A stretch of DNA of 64,000 bases from Symbiodinium kawagutii. Its lineage: Eukaryota; Sar; Dinophyceae; Suessiales; Symbiodiniaceae. Below the pieces are notes generated by a model. The model saw only the letters and a program-made list of their open reading frames with translations, did not search any database and had not been told where the DNA came from. The position numbers were made by a program, and so were the translations under genes. The stretch covers positions 228,647-292,646 of the forward strand of contig VSDK01009522.1 in NCBI GenBank assembly GCA_009767595.1, given 5' to 3'. Below are positions 23,781-33,761 of this stretch, piece by piece; the first letter of the stretch is position 1; every line of letters starts with the position of its first letter.

Positions 23781-24184
23781 TCAGTCATAATCGACCATTT
23801 AGTGTTCAGATGATAAGTCATTGCTATTATGCACGGTCGATATTGACTGATTGTTGCTTTTGACCCTCACAACGTAGTTAGTTGACGTATCTCGCTCTTC
23901 CGCCCCCTCCTCCTCCAGGCGGTTTCAAGGGACCCTTTTTGATGCCTCGCTCCCCATCCTGTGGGCACCCGAACACTATAATTACCGAGCAAAAAAAGGT
24001 CTTTGTAGGCGCTCCTGGGCGCCCTGAAATGTCAGAAAAAGACCCATATACCCCATAGAAGGCCATGAATAGAGCCATTTGCATCCATATACCCAATAGA
24101 ATGCCAAAAAAAAACATGTCAGAAGAACATGTCAGAATATATATGTCAGTCTGAGATGCCAGGGCTGGGATCACTCCAAGGAAG

Positions 24185-24360
24185 GCCTGGGTTGCCATGG
24201 TGACGATCCCTGTCGCCGGTGCGAGGTACCGCTGAAGGTCCAGGCCTTTCGGAAGTCCATGGCTTGTCAGCGCCGCTGGGACCAGCGGGCCTTGCTACAC
24301 GTGGAACTGGCACAATGCCTTCATGGCTCGGAGAAGGCCATGGAAGCGCTGAGAGATGGG
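24185..24360 (+). CDS. TPR-CS protein, upstream exon (TPR-like)
   Basis: Open GC-rich segment ending at the donor GATGGG|GTCACT. The frame reads RRWDQRALLHVELAQCLHGS, then EKAMEALRDG: a TPR-like helix pair. It ends in phase 0. The next exon begins in phase 0 with VDQALRELNEAQ, so the joined sequence EALRDG-VDQALREL continues a TPR helix. The 5' border is uncertain; AG|G at 24,183 is the nearest candidate. The 438-bp interval to 24,799 would be a GT-AG intron containing stops. Confidence 0.5.
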
Positions 24361-24798
24361 GTCACTTGAGTACCCATTTCAACACCATCGTGGATGGTGT
24401 CGCTTGAGCATCACTATACTCCCTGGAAAAAATATCATCGAAGCATTTGGGAGTTTATAGTTCAACTTACGATGCGTCGAAGTTGAACCTGAGTTGTTGA
24501 GATGGTTTGAGGATTTGATGATTGTAAGTTTAATTTTTGAGGTGGGGTCCCAGGGGACTAGTTATGTTGCATGAATTTTTGCTTGGTGATGGCAACCATT
24601 TTCACGCAGCAGGGTGCTCAAGCGTAATTATTCAAATCGATCACTTGACATAGGGGAACACTTTATTCGATTTGTACCTTCATATCCTGTTGGCATGCAG
24701 GTTTTGGTTTGCAGTTCCCAACCTTATTTGCACACGTGCCTAGGGATTTTCATGGTCAAATGATTGTCAACATGCGCATCACTCGGTCCCTGCCCTAG

Positions 24799-26365
24799 GT
24801 GGATCAAGCCTTGCGGGAGCTGAACGAGGCACAGAAACTATGGCCCAGCTGTCCTGATGCCCTGCTCTTGTTGGCACAGATCTATGCAGATACCCTGCAG
24901 CTGCCTGAAGCTCGACTGGCTGCGGCGCAATGTCACGCAGCCCTCGGCTCCAGTGGCTCCAAGATGCTGAAAGATTGCCAGAAAGTGTTGCAAGAGCTGC
25001 AGGTGAGTGGTCAGGAGGCCGTTTTGCCCCAGAACTATTTTGCCAACTTATTTGAGCAGCTGATTGACCTGACAAATGATGACCGGGCCACTGGGAGTTC
25101 AGACCTGGGGCCGATGCGGGAATTTGTTGCAGCTGTGGAAGTGAAGGGGTCTAGCCTCCGGGAGGTCAATGGGGTGTATGAGCCCAGCCGCGTCATCTCC
25201 AACCACTTCGCGGTTTTTCAGAACTCCTATGGTTTCCGTATGTCCCTTGAAACCATGTCTCGCAAAGGTGCTGAGAGCGATTCCGTGAGAGGCTGGGTCA
25301 TTGGCAAGGACCGTGTAGGTTTTTTCCGCACTGCTCAGGTAGCAGAAAATGGCCTACCATCAGGCGAATGGACTTGTTTTCCTGCGGCTTCAGGGTCCAC
25401 TGCACCTAGCGGCACCAGCAGCAAGCTGTCAAGAATAGAAGATGCTATCTTGCAGGTGCACGCGGCACGTCTTGCAGGAAGTTCTTGCTCGGCAGTGACC
25501 GCAAGTGCTGTGGCATGTTTGAAGCTTTGGCGGGGGCCATACGAGGATCTGTGGAAAGCGGCCTTTGTTCTGACGGAACTGGCCGGACTGTTTCGACAAC
25601 ATGGGCTTCACCAAAGAGCTTTGGAAGTCGTTTCAAAGGCTTTGGAGCTTTGTCCCAGCCACTGGGAAGCCTATTTGGAGGTCGCTTGCATCCATGATGA
25701 CCTCGGCGAGTCGTCCCAGGCCATTCTGCCGCTTCAACAGCTTCTGACGGCTCGGCCAACGGATGGCCGTGCCGCGTCCATGCTGCTGCAGCTGTCCAAA
25801 GATTTGAAGGACAAGGAGTTCGACGCCTGGCTGAAGGACCACAGGGACATCCCATTGGTGGCAGAGGCTTTGGCCAGCCATGACAGCTCGAAGCCGCAAG
25901 GGAAGGATGTGGATGGACCCGAAGTTGGAGCAGATTTCCAGTTGGAGGATCAGAAGGAAGAGGTCCATGCTCACTGGACACTACCACGTGATATCATCAG
26001 CAAAGATTTGGACGTGAAGTTCCGGCAAGATTGGCTTCAGGTGCAGGTGAAAGGCCAGTTGCTGTTTGAAGCTGAGTTGGCGCATCAAATCCAACCCGCT
26101 GATTCCAGCTGGACGTTTTCCTCTCCTCACCTCACTGTGATGTTATCCAAGTGCCCTGTAGATGGCAAGTGGCCCCGCTGGGAGGTCCTACATAAGGAGG
26201 ACCCTGCAAGTCGATTGCAGCGCCTGGGAGGTTTGCCCTTCGATCGAAATGCCATACGTTGGTTTTGAGGCCTTCACTCAAGCAGATCAAAAGAAAGCTG
26301 CACTGAAGCGTTGGACTAACAATGAAAGACTGGGCTTTGGTCAAGCCAGCTACTTCAACGATTGA
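24799..26365 (+). CDS. TPR / NGVY-domain / TPR / CS-domain protein, main exon
   Basis: Long exon opening at ccctag|GTG (valine after a splice acceptor, not a start). Counted from that codon: TPR-like helices at about residues 1-60; an NGVY domain (VNGVYEPSR at about 123-131, GWVIGKDRVGFF at about 165-176, GEWTCF near 190); TPR repeats at about 245-330; and a CS (p23/NudC-like) domain at about 388-465, ending with VDGKWPRWE. CS and TPR domains usually serve Hsp90/Hsp70 co-chaperones, so a co-chaperone role is inferred, not shown. The frame stops at 26,266 (AIRW-F-stop). Reading 'ggttttgag' with one T fewer would extend it through FEAFTQADQKKAALKRW and ERLGFGQASYFND to a stop at 26,363-26,365. 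The feature includes that likely tail. Confidence 0.75.
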
Positions 26366-26965
26366 AGATTTTAAGTGACCTTCTGCAGGGTCGAGACAGA
26401 ACAAGTGGTAGTGAACCCATGACACTGAGAAGCGTTCTTCATTGCGCCGGTTGATAAGGGGCCCAGAGCAATCAACACATATGCAGTTTTAATACCAAGT
26501 GTTGCTATGTGTTGCTTGCTTTTTTTTTTAATACCAAGTGTTGATTATGTTTGATCAGCACATCTCCTCAGGTGGAAAGTTGTCTCATCTCCAGACGTCA
26601 ACGGCTTGTCACCATGACACTTTTGACCACATCTCCCCTTGCTGCCTGTCCTGACCTTTGATCAGCTGCATGTGCCCAGTGCTCAGGCTACCTTTACGTG
26701 GGTCAAGTCCAAGTATTTTACATCTTTGCCACTTGGGTGGTAGCCAGTGGAGCGGATGGTAACGCATTGCTGGCTACGCTGATCAAAATCGCATAAGAGA
26801 TGCACAATGAGGCAAATTCCAGTTGAAACAACGTTTCATAGTTGATCGTTGATTCACGAATTGACTTCAGAAAAGCTAGATGATTATTTGGTGATCCCTG
26901 TGCGAAGCTGCATTTTTGGCCTGGTGTCATAGTTGCACTGCAAAAAATCTGGCAAGTGCCTTGAG

Positions 26966-27044
26966 GTTGGGACTTCTCATGTTTTCCGTGGGCATCACCA
27001 CCACGGTTGCCGACTTCAAGGAATGTTTGAAACGACCTGGCGCG
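26966..27044 (+). CDS. BASS (bile acid:Na+ symporter family) transporter exon 1 seen
   Basis: A 79-nt exon, acceptor cttgag|G, donor GCG|GTAGTG. It encodes LGLLMFSVGITTTVADFKE, then CLKRPGA: the family's opening block (LxMFxMGLxLxxxDFxxxLxRP) in the SBF/BASS fold. These are membrane carriers for organic anions, usually coupled to Na+; the substrate cannot be read from the sequence. It begins with one base of a split codon, so an upstream exon with the first membrane helix is expected but was not found. It ends in phase 0. Confidence 0.85.
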
Positions 27045-27498
27045 GTAGTGCCTCGGTATGTTGAGAACCCAAACTTCCGCCCATCCCACATCATCACATC
27101 GCAGGATTGTTCCACCTGCCATTGTGTACCAACATTCGGGAAAATCCCTGCGGATGCCCTGGAGAAAAACAACCTGATGATTAATGGTCAAGTGTTCCAA
27201 GCGTTTTCATGCCTCGCATTCAATTTCAGTGGCTTGGTACTGTAATTCCAAAGGTAAGTGTTTTCCTTCAGATGTGGTCTGGCAGGATATGCACATACTA
27301 GTTGATGATGTTGTTGTTCTAGTGTTTACTTTCAATAACTTCACTTTAAAGGCAGAACATAGCAGGACAAGTGCCATAACAGGAACAGAGCCAACCATCC
27401 ATTGCAGGCATGAAAAAACATGCACTGAGAGGCTCATGTAGGGGTCCTTGAACTGCGATGCTGGGCAATGGTCATCAGTTCGGTGGCTGGGGTCCGAG

Positions 27499-27546
27499 GC
27501 GATCAACTTCATCTCCTGCTACTTGATCACCCCGGTCTTGGCATAT
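27499..27546 (+). CDS. BASS transporter exon 2 seen
   Basis: A 48-nt exon, acceptor gtccgag|GCG, donor GCATAT|GTGCCT, phase 0 at both ends. It encodes AINFISCYLITPVLAY, the membrane helix after the RP motif, where family members read roughly 'xxxQFxxMPxLAY'. Its length fits between the flanking exons without a gap. Confidence 0.8.
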
Positions 27547-27919
27547 GTGCCTTGCCCTTGGCCCTGTCACGGCTCAACAGAGAGGCCGCCGCCGAGAAAC
27601 GGTCAGCAATTGCAAGAACAACAACAGCAACAACGACGACACCATAGGAGTTATATTAACAAAATTGCAACGCAAAAATGGCAAGAGCAACAGCCGCAAA
27701 GAGGATAGCTGCAGAAGTGGCATCAACAACAAAAGACCATGTTCCCAGAACCTTTGAGCCCTGACGAGCAGTTAATACCTTTTGGCTACTGACGGTATAT
27801 CTCCCATCACTAGCAATCATCTATGATTATTGTCGGGGTCATAGTTGTTGGTCTTCATGATCAACCATCAGTTGACCATGATTCACGCTTACACACCACA
27901 ATTTCTATGGATCTACCAG

Positions 27920-27986
27920 GCGCCTGAACTTCGCATGACTGAGGTCTTGGCTAAAGCCATTGGCGCAGATGGTCCGATCTTAGCAG
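27920..27986 (+). CDS. BASS transporter exon 3 seen
   Basis: A 67-nt exon, acceptor ctaccag|GCG, donor TTAGCAG|GTGCGG. It encodes APELRMTEVLAKAIGADG, then PILA plus one base. It corresponds to the loop and helix leading to the conserved 'GLxLxGxxPGGxxSN' segment. It ends in phase 1, and the next exon supplies GA to complete glycine. Confidence 0.85.
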
Positions 27987-28711
27987 GTGCGGCTGCTGGT
28001 GGTAACCATACACCGGAATGGTGTTTGTTGGGCAGGGCAAGATGCGGCTCTAGCTGATTGACACAGGTCACAGGCATACATCATTTATGGTCATGACGGT
28101 TGCCGAGGAGCACCAGTTGAGCAATGGGGCTTTACACAGGTTGTTTGGTGAATGAGTTGGTGACCAACGCGATGCTTCAGTAGCCGTGCTGCTTCTTGTT
28201 TGAACGTTCAGCCCATGTCCCAGGAAATTTGACACCAATTCAGGTGCTGATGCGAAACAGAGGTTTCTTGGCAGTTCCTTTCATGCCACTAGCACTGAAA
28301 TGTTACCTTGAGATTGTGATCATGTGTTTTCCTTACGTGCTTTCCTTGCGGATGGGTCATCGGTCAAACTTGAGATACATAGATCTATTCGGACCATCAA
28401 CCCTTAAAAGGATGGCATGAAACCACTAGATCACTATCACCAAAAAAGTCACGTCCAAAGCACATCAAAACACCATTGTCCAAGCCCAGGTTTCCAGGGA
28501 CAATTTCCCACAACAGTGTTGGAAACAGATTTGTTACATTGCTGCCTTCTGCAGTTTCCCCTAGGGCACACGTGAGATGCATTCAGACTTGTGTGTTTGT
28601 GTTATATGACTCTTTTTTTGTGAGGGGAACCATGGTACAATTTCGAGTTTCCCAGCCACTCAGTCAAAGATCTTGACTTTTTGGACTTTCGGGATGCCAC
28701 TGGGTGTGCAG

Positions 28712-28794
28712 GACTGGTGCTTGTTGGATCCATCAATGGCGGGCAAGCGTCGAATCTTTGCACTTTGATTGCGGGTGGAGATGTTGCTCTGAGC
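28712..28794 (+). CDS. BASS transporter exon 4 seen: 'GGQASN' signature
   Basis: An 83-nt exon, acceptor tgtgcag|GA, donor CTGAGC|GTGCCT. It encodes LVLVGSINGGQASNLCT, then LIAGGDVALS, matching the hallmark 'PGGxxSNxxTxxAxGDxxLS' that forms part of the Na+/substrate site in this family. Here INGG stands where PGG is usual, a change at a normally conserved proline. The phases of both junctions agree. Confidence 0.92.
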
Positions 28795-29109
28795 GTGCCT
28801 GCACCGTTGGAAGGGCGCAAGTAAGCACATTTGGGTGATAGCTGGCACTGCCACCTCGTGTTTAGAGCATCATGGCAACCAGCTATGGGAATAGTTTTGT
28901 GCTCATCAGCAAAACTGTTCAGCCTGCTTTTCCTGTTTCAATGGCGTATTGTTTTGGGATTGACTCGGAATCGCCTGTGTTTCTGCAACGTCAGTGGTGG
29001 TATTTGCTTGGTGTCCTGAGAACCGTTTGTGGGGAGAGTCCGGTCACATGTTTTGATTCTATACATTAGACACCTGCATTTGAAACCATATGTCATTCTT
29101 CGTTGCAGC

Positions 29110-29174
29110 AGCAGCAGGAGAAGAAGGAGGAGGAGGAGTAGGAGTAGGAGTAGGAGTAGGAATAAGAGTCGGAA

Positions 29175-29219
<45 letters not shown>

Positions 29220-29242
29220 CAGTAGTAGTAGTAGTAGTAGTA

Positions 29243-29291
<49 letters not shown>

Positions 29292-29402
29292 CAAGAGTAG
29301 CACTAGTAGCAAGAGTAGCACTAGTAGCAAGAGTAGCACTAGTAGCAAGAGTAGCACTAGTAGCAAGAGTAGTAGTAGTAGCAAGAGTAGTAGTAGTAGC
29401 AA

Positions 29403-29460
<58 letters not shown>

Positions 29461-29566
29461 CGTAGTCGTAGTGGTAGTGGTAGTGGTAGTGGTAGTGGTA
29501 GTGGTAGTGGTAGTGGTCGTGGTAGTGGTAGTGGTAGTGGTAGTGGTAGGAGGAGGAGGAGCAGCA
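29110..29566. repeat. (AGT)n microsatellite, 450 bp, in a BASS intron
   Basis: Very long agt/gta array with internal higher-order 'agtagcaagagtagcact' blocks and a 'ggtagt' stretch on the right. Frames stay open in several registers on both strands (poly-S, poly-V, poly-L, poly-Y); none is taken as protein. Confidence 0.97.
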
Positions 29567-29670
29567 CCTGGTAGGAGTCACGAGACAGCCAGCAAGTTGC
29601 ATGGCCTGATGAAGCGAGCATTGCAAGTTTGAAGAATCCTTGTGCACTCATCGCCATTGGTCAGCTAGAG

Positions 29671-29725
29671 GTGCTGATGACAACTTCTACTACCCTGGGG
29701 TGCATTTTCATGACGCCTTTGATTT
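29671..29725 (+). CDS. BASS transporter exon 5 seen
   Basis: A 55-nt exon starting in phase 0 after agctagag|GTG. The donor is GATTT|GTCTCT in phase 1. It encodes VLMTTSTTLGCIFMTPLI, continuing GDVALS from the previous exon. The family reads 'GDxxLSVxxTxxxTxxxxxxTPL' here. Confidence 0.88.
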
Positions 29726-30155
29726 GTCTCTCGGCACCAATTGGAATGCACCAGGACCTTTAAGCAAATTCGAGGTGGGCCAAGTGGCTAACTTTCAAAT
29801 GATGCTGCGCGTTTAGAGGAAAAACTGGAAATGAGCTTGTTACATTTTGGTCCGTTTTGGTTTTTCACGGACATCAAGAGGTAACAGAGCACGGAAATGA
29901 TAAAACAAAGGTGCCAGGTAGCCAATGTTGTTTTGGGAACGGCATTCCATCAAACTGGATGCAGAATTCAACAGCGAAATTGAACTCCGGGCTCCAGGTT
30001 TTTTTCTGCTAGAAAAAAAAGTTTTGCGCAGGTGGCCACCTTTCATCGCTTCTGCTGCGCTATTTCTTGACTAGGGTCTTTGGTACTTTATCTATCCAAC
30101 ACCGTGGTGAGTCCATTGATTCAAGTACTTCCAGACCCCGGCTTTCACACAATTA

Positions 30156-30256
30156 CTGGTTGGTGGTCTAAAAACATTGTTTATTTGTTCTAGGGATTGT
30201 TAACAAATGGTTGGTTGACTAATATTTCTCATAGGGGTGGTTCAACCACCAGCCAG
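30156..30256. mobile_element. MITE family 2, copy 3
   Basis: Left ctggttggtggtctaaaaac, right ggttcaaccaccagcca. Core 'aacaaatggttggttgacta'. Best preserved member with the 43-kb copy. Confidence 0.85.
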
Positions 30257-30397
30257 ATTACCAGACACAATGGGTATTTGTGACTACCTGGCAGTACATT
30301 TCCTATAATAAATACTTCAGTCTCTCAGAGATTCTATTACTTTTAGCCAGCAGGGAAGACCATTTCAACCTTTGGCATGCTCCAATGATGTGGCAGT

Positions 30398-30502
30398 GGG
30401 TCAAAACCCTCAGTCCCCCTGTTCCCCTATCATTAAAACCATTTTTTCCTTATTACTGTTGGTGCACTTATCCCCCATAAGTTGGTTGACTAATATTGAC
30501 CC
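30398..30502 (-). mobile_element. MITE family 4, copy 3 (reverse orientation)
   Basis: Begins gggtcaaaaccct and ends gactaatattgaccc. It reads as the reverse complement of the copy at 1.4 kb, including 'gttcccctatcatt'. Confidence 0.65.
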
Positions 30503-30930
30503 ATAGCCATATATAGCTGGTATATCCCCCTATAGTTGCTAGTTGTATCCCCTATTAAATTATAGTGGTATATCCCCCCCTATAGCTGGTGTATCCCCTA
30601 ATGGTGGTTGTATCCCCATAAACCAGCTAGTTAACCACCATTAGTTGGCTGCTTCAAAACCCCCATGGCCCACAGCCATGTTGTCGGAATTCTCAACGAG
30701 GTCACTGGGCCCTTGGTGCAGTGGTTCCCGTCGATGCTGGAGGTGCGATCGATGACGGTGGGGTTTCATGGTAGCCTCAACGGGTTGAGAAAATGGCATC
30801 CTTAGTAATGGCAACCCCCTCAAGGGTTGACTAATTGGAGGGGGGTGATTGATCTTATAACTTGACATTAACTGATTTGCCCTCCACTAGTGGGAGCCAA
30901 ATCAATTTGATTTACTTTCTAGAAGCTTTG

Positions 30931-31042
30931 CTGGCTATCGGTTGGGAACGAGCGATTCAGAGCCAGGAGTATCCATAGTTCCCGCCCTTTAAAGGAAGCA
31001 AAGGACCAAGGAGCTACAAGGAGTGTTGGAACCAAATGGTCC
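30931..31042 (+). repeat. Dr1 dispersed repeat, copy
   Basis: ggttgggaacgagcgattca, gagccaggagtatcc, ccctttaaaggaagc, aaggagctacaaggagtg, aaccaaatggtcc. Diverged but full length. Confidence 0.7.
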
Positions 31043-31355
31043 AAACGGTAGATGACATTTTTGGCATATTCCCGCAAGAGAGAATCGGTGGGGTTCACAT
31101 ACCTCCTGACACGTGTCGCCATGCCAAAGACATCCGCTTTATGAAGCTTTTCGTTCCACATGAGACAGCAAGGTGTACAAAGAGCAAGCTGGGCCTGTCA
31201 CAGTATCGGTGAAAAATGTGGCCAGTTCGAAGGATGATTCTCTTGGCTTTTTTTTTAAGATGGACGAAAAGGTAGACAAAAAGATGAAAACAGAATGGAA
31301 AAACATATGAAAACAGAATCACATCCCAATGTTCCCAACGGTGGGGCATCCCCAG

Positions 31356-31489
31356 GGCTTCGCCTGGAATCCGCCCAAGAGCTTGGCGACGCTTGGCGCC
31401 CAGGCATCGTGTGGTCCACATTTCAGGTGGTGCTCTTCCCCATCTTTTTGGGTGTGGGGCTCAACAGCTTCGCGCCCAAACTCTGCAAG
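31356..31489 (+). CDS. BASS transporter exon 6 seen
   Basis: A 134-nt exon, acceptor catccccag|GG, which completes the split codon from exon 5. It encodes LRLESAQELGDAWRPGIVW, then STFQVVLFPIFLGVGLNSFA, then PKLCK, matching 'LxxxxQVVLxPxxxGxxxNxxxPKL' of the family. The best donor that keeps phase is GC (CTGCAAG|GCCCCC), a GC-AG intron as is common in dinoflagellates. The following intron (about 12 kb) holds the retrotransposon. Confidence 0.88.
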
Positions 31490-33609
31490 GCCCCCGGTGG
31501 GTTGATGCTGGGACTTGGTGATCACACAAGGCCTGTTTGACAGAATAGCTCATGCAAAAGGGGGCTTATCATCCCGCTTAATTTGGCTGAAATGAAATGA
31601 TTTTTCGTACATGTATAGATATGCAGTGATTCGGTGATATGCATATTATTTGAATGCTTCACCATTGTTTAAACGTACATGTGTGCTCATTGTGCTGCTT
31701 TTTGTTGATCGAAGACGGTCATACAAGTTGTCTTGTTACTGCAGCAAATACAAGTCCTTCCATTTGAGCGCATAGCATTTGCAATTGCAACGCAGCTTAC
31801 TAGATGCGGCTGCAAACGATTTTGCATGTAGTCACGGTAGCCTTTGTGGAATCAAACAGGCGGTGTGTGTGTTCTACCACGTATGCAGGCACACACTTTG
31901 CATCAACATGTTTATTGAAAGCAACTCTGAAATTGCACAGCGGAGTTTGCCTGGTTTGCCTGACTGATTCATGATAATATTGAATTATTGGGTCATTGCC
32001 GTTTTTCACCGGTTTTGACCGGTTTTGGGTAGCGGGATTTTCACGCCAACAAGCCACCTCCCCATTTTACCATGACAATGAAAGCTTGGCCATTGGTGGT
32101 TAGCATTTGGATGTCGGACCATTATGATTATATGGCCGGTGGTTTTAAACATTTTGTTTGTTTCCTTGTGGTTCGGGATAGTTGGTTGATGAGCCAATGT
32201 TCTCGAGATGGCTTTTAGCCACAAACAAAATTATTGAAATTGACTTGCACAGTGTTGTAAAATGCCAGTTTGATGCTGATCACTATTCATCAGTATGAGC
32301 TATGATCCATGGCACATTCAACAATAACTAGCCATTATGAACCTGTATTTACCATTTCCTGTGCAGTATTTTCATGCTGACCTTGCTTGATACTATGAGC
32401 CCTAATTAACCATGAAATTAGATCTTTTACTGAACATTGCCAATTTTGAAAACAATGAATGAATTTTCCATGGTCAGCCAGATCATGGATGGGAGAATCA
32501 TACCAATATCCCCCTTTAATCTTGATTGCAATAATCACGAGCTGTGGTCAAATCATGGATGCCTGATAAACAAAGGGATCTCTCATGAACCATTTCGAAT
32601 GGAATTAACCATTGTAATGATTAATTGTAGCCAAACAATGGTTCATGGTCAATGCCATGATTCATATGGCAAATTGTTGCTCGTGATTGATCATGGTGTT
32701 CTGTCTAGCATATGGCCAATCATGTGGCTTAGCCAAACAATGCTTAATTCATATTTCTGCATATGGCCAATTCTTATTGCGAATATCAACGGCTATTCAG
32801 GCCATTGCTTACTGGTTAACCATTTATCGATCCTCCCCTGAACTATGCCAAATGTCAGCAGTAATTAGTATCAACATTTGTTATGGCCTGTTTTTTTCTG
32901 CACATGGCGAATCATATCGCTATGATCCACCAAGTTCATTTTATGGTTCTTGCTAACAATACGTAATTAGTGACAAATAGTGATCCAAACCATATTGGTA
33001 ATGGTTGACACATGTTTTCATAGTGGTTCTAACTAGCCACCCGTATCAATATTTGTCATTGCCATCCATCAACAAATGGATGTTTCTCATAATCCCCAGA
33101 AAGTAATAGATGGTTTACTACAATAAATGATTAATCTTGGATGTTCAGCTAGGGGGGGCCGGGTCCGCAAGAAGAGGAGTGATTAATCTTGGATGATTTG
33201 AGGTGCCTCTATGGCTTAAGAAACAGCCAAATCATATTTTTCAAAGTGGTCAAACCTTTTGGGCTGCCAAGCAGTATCAATATCATTACCATCCATCAAC
33301 AGAGTGGTCCTCCCAGGTGTAAGTTGGTCAAGATTCGCCATTTAAGTAGCGGTATCTCTACCATTAATGGTAGGTGCTCCCGTTATGTTCACCAACTTAG
33401 CTAAGTAAGGGGCACCACTCTGAACCAATCCACTATGCGACCAAATTGTTGGTGTATCCCCAAGTCACCGGTGTTTTGCCTATCAATACTGTTGGGTGGT
33501 TAACAGGTACCACCACGGCTATGGACAAACCCATATGATAACCCTATTGGTTCACCACCAGCGTTTTCACCATCAAAGCCATATGATCACCAAATTGTCC
33601 ATGGTTGTT

Positions 33610-33715
33610 TGAGTGTTTCCGTGGAAGAAAGTTTTTGAGTGGAGAAGTGAATTGTAGTGAGGGCATGCAGGCCGTAAGATTGGTCAAACTGACCGTCTAG
33701 CCTTTTTCTCAGGGG
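33610..33715 (+). repeat. Split direct repeat A1 (left end of element)
   Basis: 106 bp from tgagtgtttccgtggaagaa to cctttttctcagggg. The only difference from A2 is gag|G|gcatg against gag|T|gcatg. It lies 46 bp upstream of the first ORF's ATG, so it may carry the promoter or leader. Confidence 0.93.
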
Positions 33716-33761
33716 TTCAAGATGGAGAACCCGTAGGTCGTCCCAGGCCCAGGCTGTTTGA

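Larger units (their letters stand above)
22461..24184. other. Non-coding stretch
   Basis: Two MITE family 1 copies and a tandem duplication at 23.69-23.78 kb, listed separately. No exon recognised. Confidence 0.4.

Noticed and set aside
28938..29657. Long leucine-, serine- and valine-repeat frames
   Set aside because: Products of the (AGT)n array; all registers are open because the triplet lacks stops.
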